Shown here one piece after another: positions 1-8,944 of a DNA stretch of 9,497 nucleotides. A program made the position numbers and the translations under genes. The notes under the pieces were generated by a model that saw nothing but the letters and a program-made list of their open reading frames with translations, did no database searches and was not told the DNA's origin. Origin of the DNA: Fimbriimonadaceae bacterium (GTDB taxonomy: Bacteria > Armatimonadota > Fimbriimonadia > Fimbriimonadales > Fimbriimonadaceae); contig JALHPH010000039.1 in NCBI GenBank assembly GCA_022842565.1, positions 1 to 9,497 of the forward strand. Direction: 5' to 3'. How positions within the stretch are numbered: position 1 is the first letter of the stretch; every line of letters begins with the position of its first letter.

Positions 1-26
1 TTGCTCAACTGGAGCGTCTTTACCGT

Positions 27-31
27 GAGGG
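27..31 (+). promoter_or_regulatory. Shine-Dalgarno-like GAGGG that decides the TTG-40 start
   Basis: GAGGG sits 8 nt before TTG at 40, a normal ribosome-binding spacing. It is the only convincing Shine-Dalgarno match at normal spacing in front of any start in this window, and it supports the shorter start of the pseudopilin-like gene. Confidence 0.5.
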
Positions 32-39
32 CAACTGAA

Positions 40-597
40 TTGAAAAATCCAACTCGTGCATTAGTCTCATGCCTGCTCGTAGGCATCATGTCGGCAGGGG
101 TATTCGTATTGATGCCGGTCCAGACTAAGAATCCGATAAGGCCTGCGGCGCAGTGCCAGGCGAACTTGAAGCAGCTTGCGCTTGCAACCCTGATGTGCTC
201 GATGGACAACGACGATTTTCACCCGCCCTATCTGACTCATCCGCGGGATCAGCGACCCCTGAAAGGCGGCGCAAAGCAGTGGATGTTTACGCTTCAACCG
301 TACGTTAAGAACGACTCAATCTTCTACTGCCCGCTTGATAAGCAAGGGCCAAAGACCGGGATTACGAGCTATCGACATACGCCTGAGTACCCAGGAAAGC
401 TCGTGAAAGGACTTTGGGTCGTGCACGAGCGAGACTTTAAGCGAGAGGATTTACCAATCCTTCAGGATCGCGTTTGGGAAGTGAGGGGTCCAGGCATGAA
501 TCCCAAGAAAGTAAGTTTCCACAGTGACTTCTATCACCTGGTGACCATTAACGCAAACTTGAAAACGGTGAGGTTGCGATCGGCTCCTGCTCGATAA
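40..597 (+). CDS. Pseudopilin-like (DUF1559/H-X9-DG type) membrane-anchored protein
   Basis: Hypothetical protein of about 185 residues. After a lysine-containing N-terminus comes one hydrophobic segment (roughly residues 6-25), a signal peptide or anchor, so the rest is probably outside the cytoplasm. Next is CQANLKQLALATLM followed by an acidic stretch (MDNDD). This matches the C-x-x-NLKQ-x-x-LA region that follows the pilin helix in DUF1559-type pseudopilins of Armatimonadota and Planctomycetes. FYCPLD and the late HSDFYH...NANLK segment correspond to the usual CPSD box and a decayed H-X9-DG tail. The classical prepilin peptidase site (GFTLIE-like) is absent. I chose TTG at 40 because GAGGG at 27-31 lies 8 nt upstream and the product then starts MKNPTR before the hydrophobic core. 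The frame is open to base 1, so TTG at 1, GTG at 25 or a start outside the window are possible. The DNA here is less GC-rich than its neighbours. The exact role is unknown. Confidence 0.72.
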   Translation: MKNPTRALVSCLLVGIMSAGVFVLMPVQTKNPIRPAAQCQANLKQLALATLMCSMDNDDFHPPYLTHPRDQRPLKGGAKQWMFTLQPYVKNDSIFYCPLDKQGPKTGITSYRHTPEYPGKLVKGLWVVHERDFKREDLPILQDRVWEVRGPGMNPKKVSFHSDFYHLVTINANLKTVRLRSAPAR

Positions 598-630
598 GAG
601 CCACCCAACAGCTGAATACTAGTAGGGAAA

Positions 631-706
631 TGGCAGGGGCAACAGGACTTGAACCCGCGACCTACGGTTTTGGAGACCGTCGCTCTACCAACTGAGCTAT
701 ACCCCT
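631..706 (-). tRNA. trnW: tRNA-Trp (anticodon CCA)
   Basis: A full 76-nt cloverleaf can be folded on the minus strand. The 7-bp acceptor stem pairs AGGGGTA with TGCCCCT (one G-T wobble), with discriminator G and a genomically encoded CCA end. The D-arm is AGCTCAGTTGGTAGAGC. The anticodon stem ACGGT/ACCGT closes the loop CTCCAAA, giving anticodon CCA, which reads UGG (Trp). The T-arm has GCGGG, loop TTCAAGT and CCTGT, with two G-T wobbles. It is a lone tRNA between the yqiK terminator and the convergent pseudopilin-like gene. The common bacterial partners secE and nusG are not downstream of it here. Confidence 0.97.
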
Positions 707-718
707 GCGAGGACCACT

Positions 719-724
719 ATCATA
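719..724 (-). promoter_or_regulatory. Probable -10 element of the tRNA-Trp promoter
   Basis: On the minus strand the hexamer TATGAT (5 of 6 matches to TATAAT) lies 12 nt before the mature 5' end of the tRNA. Transcription would then begin about 5 nt ahead of the tRNA. No good -35 hexamer is seen 16-18 nt further upstream. The yqiK terminator lies just before it, so a separate promoter for the tRNA makes sense. Confidence 0.5.
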
Positions 725-771
725 CTCGGTTTGAGGGGCTTTGAGCCACCCCCTCCAGCACCGAAACCCAC

Positions 772-803
772 AAAAAACCGGGAGCAGGCGACAGCCTGCC
801 CCC
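772..803 (-). terminator. Rho-independent terminator after yqiK
   Basis: On the minus strand a 10-bp stem with one G-T wobble (GGGGGCAGGC / GCCTGCTCCC) closes a TGTC loop. It is followed by GG and six T residues. It begins 14 nt after the yqiK stop codon, so it marks the end of the sdhC-yqiK transcription unit and separates it from the tRNA gene on the same strand. Confidence 0.88.
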
Positions 804-817
804 GATCGCGGTGCGAC

Positions 818-2566
818 TTAGGCGGAGCCCTTCGAGTCCGAAGAACTCGGCTCGGCAGGGGCGGTGCCGTTCGACTCAGGGACGACCAATCCGGCAGTGA
901 GCGCGTTCAGGTCGCCGCCCTTCATGCCGATCTCGCTCATCAGCGCATCGACCAAAGGAGCCTGCCCCCGGTAGCGTAGTGCGGAGCTCACAAGCTGGTC
1001 GGCCAAGCTCCCTTCTCCTGCAGCTCGCGATCCGCTTTGGCCGCCGCCAGTGAGGCCCTCCACTTGGATGATCTTGATGCCGTCAATCTGCTCCATGGGC
1101 TTCACGCTCTCGCGGATGATCTCGGGCAGACGCTCGATAAGTGCCTTCTTCACCTGAGCCGCGATCAGCTCCGGATTCAGCAGGTTCTCGGCTTCGTTCA
1201 GCTTGCGGCGACCCTCGGCGTCCACTTCATATCGCGTTCGAGCAGCTTCGGCGCGGAGCCTTTCGGCTTCCGATTCACCTCGTGCAAGGGCCTCCAGAGC
1301 GGCGGCGCGGTCCTCGTTGGCCTTTCGTTCAGCGGTGGCACCGACGGTGATCTTGAGCGCTTCTCGCTCGGCTTCCTCGGCGGCTTGCACCAGCTCAATA
1401 CTCTTCTTACGTTCGGCGACTTCCGTTTCGCGCACGGTGATGACTTGCTCCTCGGCGCGGACCGCTTCGGCGCGGGCAGCTGCGGCCAGAGCCTCGGCTT
1501 CGCTCTTGGCGCGGCTTTTCTCCGCAATCGCAATCGCTTTCAGTTGCTCGGCAAGCTCCAGGGCCTGCAGCTTTTCGATCTGCGAGGTCTCGATGGCGCG
1601 CATTTTCTGCAGTTCCATCTCTTCCAGCTCGCGAGCCGATTGGATCCGGTCCTCCTCGATCTTGCGCTTCGAGCTAATCTCCGTCTGGCTGATGAGTTGT
1701 TGCGCGTTGATCTCGGCTTGCTTGGCCTCTTGTTGGCGTGCGGCTTGCTCTTGGGCGATCTCGGCGGCCTGCTGAGCCTTTCGGATGCTCACCTCGCGCT
1801 CTTGCTCCAGCTTGGCGTACTCCTCTTCCTTTTGGAGCGCCAGCAGGTGGCGGGTGGCTTCTAGGTTGCGCTCCTGGATCGCGACGCGGTTGGTCTGCTC
1901 GATGTCGTTGCGCTCCTTTCTCTTGAGCTCGATCGTTTCGGTCAGCTTGGCCAAACCCTGGGCGTCAAACGCGTTGTCTGGGTTCAAGAACTCCATATTG
2001 GTTTGGTCGAGGCTGGTCAGCGAGACCGATTCCAGCTCCAAACCGTTCTTCAAGATGTCCTCGGACACGGTGGTTTGCACGCGCTGAACAAATTGGACAC
2101 GCTGCTCGTGCAGTTCCTCCATGGTCATTTCGGCGGCAACGGCGCGAAGGGCGTCGACGAACTTACCTTCGACGAGTTCCTTCAGAGCGGCCGGCTCCAT
2201 GGTCCGTGTACCCAGCGTTTGGGCGGCGTCGGCGATGGCGTCCTCGGTCGGCTTGACGCGGACAAAGAACTCGGCTTGCACGTCAACACGCACGCGGTCC
2301 TTGGTGATGAGCGCGCTATCCTTGCCGCGCTCCACCGGGAGCCGCAGCGTGTTCATGTTCACACGAATGGTTTCGTGCAATACCGGCAGGATAATGGCGC
2401 CGCCATTCATGACGACTTTTTGGCCGCCCAAACCGGTTCGGACGAAGCTTGTCTCCTTGGTGGCGCGAGCATAGAGCCGCGAAATGACGACTCCGAGCAC
2501 GACGATGGAGACGACGAAAAGGACAATGATTACAAGAATCAGTTGGATGTTTGTTTCTTCTGGCAC
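818..2566 (-). CDS. yqiK: Flotillin-family membrane scaffold protein YqiK
   Basis: A 582-residue flotillin (SPFH/band-7 superfamily), close in length and layout to the roughly 550-residue E. coli YqiK. One N-terminal membrane helix spans about residues 8-30. An SPFH domain follows at about 31-205, with the flotillin/YqiK stretches FVRTGLGGQKVVMNGGAI, LITKDRVRVDV and GLELESVSLTSLDQT. Residues 205-480 form a long Glu/Ala/Lys/Arg-rich coiled coil. The conserved YqiK C-terminus carries MEQIDGIKIIQVEGL and YRGQAPLVDALMSEIG. Flotillins oligomerise on the membrane and organise lipid/protein microdomains; YqiK's precise substrate is unknown. The start is GTG at 2566, 4 nt after the yqiJ stop, with no Shine-Dalgarno at normal spacing, so it is probably translationally coupled to yqiJ. 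The coiled-coil codon bias produces long antisense open frames that are not genes. Confidence 0.93.
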   Translation of the reverse strand: MPEETNIQLILVIIVLFVVSIVVLGVVISRLYARATKETSFVRTGLGGQKVVMNGGAIILPVLHETIRVNMNTLRLPVERGKDSALITKDRVRVDVQAEFFVRVKPTEDAIADAAQTLGTRTMEPAALKELVEGKFVDALRAVAAEMTMEELHEQRVQFVQRVQTTVSEDILKNGLELESVSLTSLDQTNMEFLNPDNAFDAQGLAKLTETIELKRKERNDIEQTNRVAIQERNLEATRHLLALQKEEEYAKLEQEREVSIRKAQQAAEIAQEQAARQQEAKQAEINAQQLISQTEISSKRKIEEDRIQSARELEEMELQKMRAIETSQIEKLQALELAEQLKAIAIAEKSRAKSEAEALAAAARAEAVRAEEQVITVRETEVAERKKSIELVQAAEEAEREALKITVGATAERKANEDRAAALEALARGESEAERLRAEAARTRYEVDAEGRRKLNEAENLLNPELIAAQVKKALIERLPEIIRESVKPMEQIDGIKIIQVEGLTGGGQSGSRAAGEGSLADQLVSSALRYRGQAPLVDALMSEIGMKGGDLNALTAGLVVPESNGTAPAEPSSSDSKGSA

Positions 2567-2570
2567 TGGC

Positions 2571-3242
2571 TTATTGGGTTCGCTCCGGCTGCTTGAGAGG
2601 CTCCGAGGCGCGGAGAGAGGGGTCGTTCAGGAAATCCAAGGATTCATCCCGACCGATGACGAAAAAGGAGTGACCGGTCCATTCCACCAGAACGACTTCG
2701 TCGCCGTGATGGTAGGTTGAGCTCTCCGAAAGTGGTTCGACCTGCACATAGTGGGTCGTCCCAAACTGATCTCGAAACTTGGCTTGCGTAGGCATTCCAC
2801 GCCTCGTTTCGCCGAGTGTGATGGTCGCTAGGTTGCCGACCATGCCCGCAGTGGGCAACGCATCTGTCTCATCTTTGATGAGCGTGCGCTTGAGCAGCGA
2901 GCCGCCCAACCGAGTCACCAGCACCATGCCGATCAGAGCCACTGCTACGGCGGCCCAAAGCGGCGCGAACCCGCCCGTCACCTGCACCGCAATGTACTGC
3001 GTGATATAGCCACCCAGTCCAAAACCCATGGCCAGAAGCAAAAGCCACAAGATAATGGGCATGGAGCCGAGGTGGAGCCAATCGAACGGCCCGACGACAT
3101 CCGCGTCGGCCTCAAAGCCATCGCCGAAGGTCGCGCCGAAAAGCAGGCCAGCGACCTCGATCACCGCGAGACCCAATACCGCGCCTATGGCGATAGCGAA
3201 GGGCATGGTGGCCGGTGAGAACAAAAATTCTGTGAGCGACAT
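2571..3242 (-). CDS. yqiJ: YqiJ-like membrane protein with OB-fold (DUF1449/NfeD-related)
   Basis: A 223-residue inner-membrane protein. Hydrophobic helices are visible at about residues 14-36, 61-83 and 93-112. A cytoplasmic beta-rich OB-fold-like domain follows (about 130-198: MVGNLATITLGETRRGMPTQ, later DEVVLVEWTGHSFFVIGRDE), as in NfeD and YqiJ proteins. Members of this family are regularly encoded beside a flotillin and are thought to act with it at the membrane; here yqiK follows after 4 nt, which strongly supports the assignment. E. coli YqiJ is about 209 residues, so the length is normal. ATG at 3242 is the natural start because it puts the first helix close to the N-terminus. No Shine-Dalgarno is seen (the nearest GAGG is 18 nt away). 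The function is inferred from family and context. Confidence 0.85.
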   Translation of the reverse strand: MSLTEFLFSPATMPFAIAIGAVLGLAVIEVAGLLFGATFGDGFEADADVVGPFDWLHLGSMPIILWLLLLAMGFGLGGYITQYIAVQVTGGFAPLWAAVAVALIGMVLVTRLGGSLLKRTLIKDETDALPTAGMVGNLATITLGETRRGMPTQAKFRDQFGTTHYVQVEPLSESSTYHHGDEVVLVEWTGHSFFVIGRDESLDFLNDPSLRASEPLKQPERTQ

Positions 3243-3299
3243 GTCGTGTAGGTGCCGATTCCTCTACGTAATACGCCGAATACGACTGACGGTTGCAGG

Positions 3300-3563
3300 T
3301 TACCGGCTCGGCTTCTGTTCCAGCGCTTCGGCAATGCGGTTTAGCACCGGTTCGAGGGCTTCAAACTTGCGAAGCGGTTGCAAAATGGCGACTAGCAAAC
3401 TCACAACGAGCGTTGCACCCACGACACCGCCAAAGCCCCGCACCAGCCCCTGAATGAAGCCCGCTTTCAGGTCCTTTTGCATCACCACGAGCTCGGTGAG
3501 AAGCTCATTCTGTCGCTTCAATTCGACGAGTGCAGGATCTTGCGGAGTTTCAGATGGCTCCAT
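3300..3563 (-). CDS. Small single-helix membrane protein (DUF5665-like)
   Basis: An 87-residue protein. The N-terminal 40 residues are polar and probably coiled (ELKRQNELLTELVVMQKD). A Gly-rich membrane helix follows at about residues 40-63 (GLVRGFGGVVGATLVVSLLV), then a short amphipathic tail. The pattern of a helix containing RGFG-x-x-x-GATLV after a polar coil resembles small DUF5665 proteins; I recognise this by eye only. It lies 27 nt after the sdhC stop and 57 nt before yqiJ on the same strand, so it is probably cotranscribed with both. Function unknown. It could be a small subunit or regulator acting with complex II or the flotillin pair, but nothing in the sequence proves this. Confidence 0.75.
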   Translation of the reverse strand: MEPSETPQDPALVELKRQNELLTELVVMQKDLKAGFIQGLVRGFGGVVGATLVVSLLVAILQPLRKFEALEPVLNRIAEALEQKPSR

Positions 3564-3590
3564 GGCGAATGGTTGCTGACAAAACGTTGC

Positions 3591-5680
<2,090 letters not shown>

Positions 5681-6661
5681 GTGCTTCCACGGTTTCCGCT
5701 CGCGCTGCTGCCGACCCCGCTCCATCGTTTGGATCGGGCTTCGGCAGCGCTGGGCGTGGACCTTTGGATGAAGCGCGACGACCTCACCGGTTTTGCGGGC
5801 GGAGGCAACAAAGCCCGAAAACTGGAGTACCTTATCGGGGAAGCGATCGAGCAAGGCGCTGATGCGGTGGTGACTTGTGGTGCGATTCAAAGCAACTTTG
5901 TACGTCAGTTAGGCGCGGCTTGCAGAATGGCCGGTCTCGAATGCCATGCAGCCCTGATGGAGCTGCCGTTCGAAGAAGGCGTCGAGCCGCCGAGGGGCCT
6001 ACTGAGCAACGTCACCGGGAACCCGCAACTCAATCAGCTTTTTGGAGTCCATATGCATATCTACGTATCGGGTCACTGGTCCGACCTTTACCGCCGCGCG
6101 GAAGATGCTGCCGAGGCGCTAGAAGGTGCGGGCAAGCGGGTCTATCGCGTTCCGATTGGGGGAAGCACTCCGCTGGGGGCATACGCATTCACGGAAGCTG
6201 CCGGCGAACTGAATCAGCCGTTCGAAATCATCGTCACGGCCTCCAGTAGCGGCAGTACGCAAGTGGGTCTCGCCATGGCGCTGCCAGGTACGCGGGTGGT
6301 CGGAATGGGCTGTGACCCAGAGCCAGAGATCATCTACGACTTTGAGGCGCTCAGCAAAGCATGCGCCGAAAGATTTCCACAGTTCGTAGCGCTCGAAGCC
6401 AAACAGTTTGAAATCGACTTTGACGCAGTGGGTCCGGGCTACGGCGTGCCGAGCGAACTTGGCCAGCGCGCGATGCACTGGATGGCCCAAACCGAGGGCA
6501 TTCTGCTCGACCCGATCTATAGCGCCAAAGCGTTTGGCGCGTTGATGAAAGGGATCGAAGAGGGCCGCTACAGCGGTAAGATCCTCTTTTGGCACACTGG
6601 CGGCGTTCCCAGCTTATTCGGGATGCCCGAGGACGCTTTGAAAGAGCCTGGATTGGGGTGA
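5681..6661 (+). CDS. dcyD: PLP-dependent D-cysteine desulfhydrase-type enzyme (ACC deaminase family)
   Basis: A 326-residue fold-type II PLP enzyme. The family breaks down D-cysteine to pyruvate, H2S and ammonia, or 1-aminocyclopropane-1-carboxylate (ACC) to oxobutyrate. Seen: KRDDLTGFAGGGNKARKLEY with the PLP lysine Lys44, CGAIQSNFVRQ (Ser71, Asn72), Gly/Ser-rich phosphate loop TASSSGSTQVG (187-196), GPGYGVPSE, DPIYSAKAFGAL and the C-terminal HTGGVPSLFG. At the two positions that separate the activities, ACC deaminases carry Glu (YEGK) and Leu (HLGG). Here they are Ser281 and Thr306, as in D-cysteine desulfhydrases, so I favour that activity, though other amino-acid substrates are possible. 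GTG 5681 directly follows the eno TAA in the same frame, with no ribosome-binding site. Its 3' end overlaps the opposite-strand DUF2752 gene by 48 bp. Confidence 0.88.
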   Translation: MLPRFPLALLPTPLHRLDRASAALGVDLWMKRDDLTGFAGGGNKARKLEYLIGEAIEQGADAVVTCGAIQSNFVRQLGAACRMAGLECHAALMELPFEEGVEPPRGLLSNVTGNPQLNQLFGVHMHIYVSGHWSDLYRRAEDAAEALEGAGKRVYRVPIGGSTPLGAYAFTEAAGELNQPFEIIVTASSSGSTQVGLAMALPGTRVVGMGCDPEPEIIYDFEALSKACAERFPQFVALEAKQFEIDFDAVGPGYGVPSELGQRAMHWMAQTEGILLDPIYSAKAFGALMKGIEEGRYSGKILFWHTGGVPSLFGMPEDALKEPGLG

Positions 6662-7123
6662 GACGACTTCGCTCGCTGGGATGCGCTCCGTCGCAAACCG
6701 CCACATCCCCCATGCCATAAACCCGGCGATAAGTGTGAACATGAATCCGCGGTAAACGGGCCCGTCCGAGTTGATTCGCCGTCCCGTCGCATAGCCAAAA
6801 AGAGCGAGCAACGCCGTGAGGGTGAACATTCCGTAGAAAATCGGTCCGAAAGGATTGCTGTTCCACGCATGCTCGAACTGCCCGCGAACCGTCGCGGCGA
6901 AGCTCGTGGTCAGGCCGCAACCAGGGCAAGGTCGCTGAAACACCATCACCGCGCCGCATGGCGGCAGACCGAGCTGCCGGTGAGTCCCGTGGCCCGATTT
7001 GCTCGGTGATATCAGGAGCGCAATGACTGTAACCGCCAGCCACGCCCCCGCCCAAAGAAGGTAGTGGGTTTTCTCGCGGCGAGTGCGCGTGTCGGGGTCA
7101 ATTCGCAGGAGAAAGAGGTTCAC
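6614..7123 (-). CDS. DUF2752 family membrane protein
   Basis: A 169-residue protein of unknown function with hydrophobic segments at about residues 22-40, 93-112 and 126-144. The DUF2752 hallmark is present: PCPGCGLTTSFAATVRGQF (65-83), then WNSNPFGPIFYG. In the family this CPxCG-x-TR/TT motif lies just before a membrane helix; its role is not known, though metal binding by the cysteines has been an obvious idea. The start is GTG 7123: an in-frame TGA lies 9 bases upstream and no other start codon follows for many codons. The start therefore overlaps the end of truB by 26 bp and suggests translational coupling. The 3' end lies inside the end of the convergent desulfhydrase gene. Confidence 0.88.
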   Translation of the reverse strand: MNLFLLRIDPDTRTRREKTHYLLWAGAWLAVTVIALLISPSKSGHGTHRQLGLPPCGAVMVFQRPCPGCGLTTSFAATVRGQFEHAWNSNPFGPIFYGMFTLTALLALFGYATGRRINSDGPVYRGFMFTLIAGFMAWGMWRFATERIPASEVVSPQSRLFQSVLGHPE

Positions 7124-7970
7124 GAGGAATCACGCATTCGGGCTGAAGGGAGCCGAGCCGCAGACTGGCCACGCCAATCACTTCGCCCCGTCCATCAAGC
7201 ATTCCTACGAATTTTCCGTCGGGCACGGGCCGCAGTGGGACCCTTTGCCCTTCTCGGATGCGCGCCTCCACGTCCGGCGGAAGGGTGACCATCGGCAGCG
7301 GCTCCAGCGCTTCTCGCAGCGGCATGATACGCTCTAGCGACACCTCGTCCAGCGGAATCGCCTCGTTCAGCGTGAATCGGCCGACATGGGTTCGCTCCAG
7401 GGCCACCAGGTGCGCCCCGCAACCCAGTTTCTGCCCTAAATCGTGGGCGAGGGTCCGAACGTAGGTCCCTCCACTGCAGGTGCATTCTAGGCTCGCCGTG
7501 TCGCCGTCAACTTCAATCAGCTGGTAATCGAAGAGGGTAATCGTGCGCCGCGCCCGCTCGACTTCTTCGCCCTGTCGAGCGTAAAGGTAGAGCGGCTTAC
7601 CGTCTTTCTTGATCGCGCTATACATGGGCGGCAGCTGCTCGATACCGCCCCGAAAAGAGGGAAGCAGGTCCTCGATTTTGGGTGCCAGGTCGTCCGGCAC
7701 CGGGCCGCCGCCGACCACTTCGCCCTCGGCGTCCTGGGTGTTCGTTTCCTGCCCGAACTTCACCGTGAAGCGATAGGTCTTGGGTTCTAGGCTCAGGTAT
7801 TGCAGGAAGCGCGTGGCTGGCCCGACCGCCACCACCAGAGCGCCGGTGGCCATCGGGTCGAGCGTGCCGGCATGGCCCACACGCCTGGTGCCCAGCGCAC
7901 GCCGAACCCGGTTCACCACGTCATGCGAAGTGATTCCCTGAGGTTTGTTGACGACTACGATTCCAAGCAT
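7098..7970 (-). CDS. truB: tRNA pseudouridine(55) synthase TruB
   Basis: Makes pseudouridine-55 in the T-loop of nearly all tRNAs; cytoplasmic. At 290 residues it is normal in size. Seen: the N-terminal VVNKPQGITSHDVV, the catalytic box GHAGTLDPMATG with nucleophile Asp38, KTYRFTVKFGQETNTQDAEG with Tyr66, PPMYSAIKKDGKPLYLYAR (114 onwards) and GGTYVRTLAHDLG (168 onwards). A small PUA-like C-terminal domain covers about 230-285. ATG 7970 begins MLGIVVVNKPQG, the usual TruB N-terminus. The start lies 16 bp inside the nrnA gene, and no Shine-Dalgarno is seen. nrnA beside truB is a classic bacterial arrangement, usually with rbfA and infB upstream; here the gene before nrnA is an oxidoreductase instead. 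Confidence 0.98.
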   Translation of the reverse strand: MLGIVVVNKPQGITSHDVVNRVRRALGTRRVGHAGTLDPMATGALVVAVGPATRFLQYLSLEPKTYRFTVKFGQETNTQDAEGEVVGGGPVPDDLAPKIEDLLPSFRGGIEQLPPMYSAIKKDGKPLYLYARQGEEVERARRTITLFDYQLIEVDGDTASLECTCSGGTYVRTLAHDLGQKLGCGAHLVALERTHVGRFTLNEAIPLDEVSLERIMPLREALEPLPMVTLPPDVEARIREGQRVPLRPVPDGKFVGMLDGRGEVIGVASLRLGSLQPECVIPREPLSPAN

Positions 7971-8929
7971 TTGATGAGGGCCGCTCGGACCAGTTCCTCC
8001 GCTTCATCGATGGGTATTTCAAAAACGCATCCGCTTGCATTGGCGTGCCCGCCGCCGCCAAACTGTTGCGCGACCTTAGAGACATCGAGCGGCGGTTTAG
8101 AGCGCAGGCTGACACGGACTTTCTTACCAGGTTCTTGGCGCAAAATCGCGGCCGCTCGCACGGTGTCCACCGACATCAGCATGCCGCTAAAACCCTCGGT
8201 GGCTTCATCAACGGTTCCGGTCGCTTCAAAGTCCTCGGACCGTATGATGGCCGTCGCAACTTGGTCCTCCGCAAAGGTTTTCAGCGAATCCAGAAACCGT
8301 TGCTGCAGACGAATGCCGCTCAGCGGACGGCTCGAATACACGGCCCGGCTGATGCCGACGATGTCGCCGCCATAACTGACTAACCGCGCGGCCGTGTCTA
8401 GCGCCTCTGCGGTCGTGTTGGGATACCTAAAGCTGCCCGTATCGGTGATGATGCCCGCCAATAACAGCGAGGCAATCTCGGGCGAGGGCGCGACCCCAAG
8501 CGGCTCAAAACACCGACTCAGAATCAGGCACGTTGCGGAGGCGTGTGTGTCGATCAGGCAGAGGTCCGCATTGATTTCGTTGCCGAGGTGGTGGTCAATC
8601 AAGATGGTCGTTGGCGCGGCTTCAATGGCCTCTCGCACCGAACCGAGGCGGTCAGGCACGTTCAGGTCCAGAATCATCGCAACATCGGCAGGCTGGGTTG
8701 GGGCCGACAAAATGTGCTCGGTTCCAGGCAGAAATTGCAGGTAGCTGGGGACCGGGTGGTGGAGCACGACCTCGGGCAACGCGCCGAGCCCAAGGGCAAG
8801 GGCGCGCGCGGCAAGGGCGCTCCCGATGGCGTCGCCGTCCGGGTTCACGTGGCTGGTGATGAGCACCCGCGCACCGGGGCGAAGGTGCTGGCGCAGAGCG
8901 TCCAGCTGATTAGGAGAGGGAATGGGCAT
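7955..8929 (-). CDS. nrnA: DHH family nanoRNase / pAp phosphatase NrnA
   Basis: Degrades very short RNAs (2-5 nt) to mononucleotides and removes 3'-phosphate from pAp; cytoplasmic, Mn-dependent. At 324 residues it is normal for NrnA. DHH-domain motifs: SHVNPDGDAIGS (26-37) with His27, Asp31 and Asp33, ILDLNVPDRLG with Asp88, IDHH (111-114) and TDTGSFRY with Asp163. The DHHA1 substrate-binding domain follows with VRVSLRSK (271-278) and GGGGHANASG (291-300). All metal ligands are present. ATG 8929 is 15 nt after the stop of the upstream oxidoreductase, with no Shine-Dalgarno (a CCTCC, the opposite polarity, is found there). It overlaps truB by 16 bp. Cotranscription with truB links RNA decay and tRNA modification. 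Confidence 0.96.
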   Translation of the reverse strand: MPIPSPNQLDALRQHLRPGARVLITSHVNPDGDAIGSALAARALALGLGALPEVVLHHPVPSYLQFLPGTEHILSAPTQPADVAMILDLNVPDRLGSVREAIEAAPTTILIDHHLGNEINADLCLIDTHASATCLILSRCFEPLGVAPSPEIASLLLAGIITDTGSFRYPNTTAEALDTAARLVSYGGDIVGISRAVYSSRPLSGIRLQQRFLDSLKTFAEDQVATAIIRSEDFEATGTVDEATEGFSGMLMSVDTVRAAAILRQEPGKKVRVSLRSKPPLDVSKVAQQFGGGGHANASGCVFEIPIDEAEELVRAALIKCLES

Positions 8930-8944
8930 TGGAGGATCTACCGG

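Noticed and set aside
582..602. Hairpin GGCTC/GAGCC around the stop codon of the pseudopilin-like gene as a terminator
   Set aside because: The stem is only 5 bp with an 11-nt loop and no T-tract follows on either strand.
1037..1864. Long open frame of 275 codons on the + strand antisense to yqiK (others at 1203-1775 and 2003-2596)
   Set aside because: The Glu/Ala/Arg/Lys-rich coiled coil of yqiK gives Leu- and Ser-rich stop-free antisense frames. The products have repetitive composition, no recognisable domain and no ribosome-binding site.
6351..7055. 234-codon minus-strand frame across the desulfhydrase/DUF2752 junction
   Set aside because: It covers two recognised genes in other frames, has no family features and is rich in Arg/Ser typical of a shadow frame.
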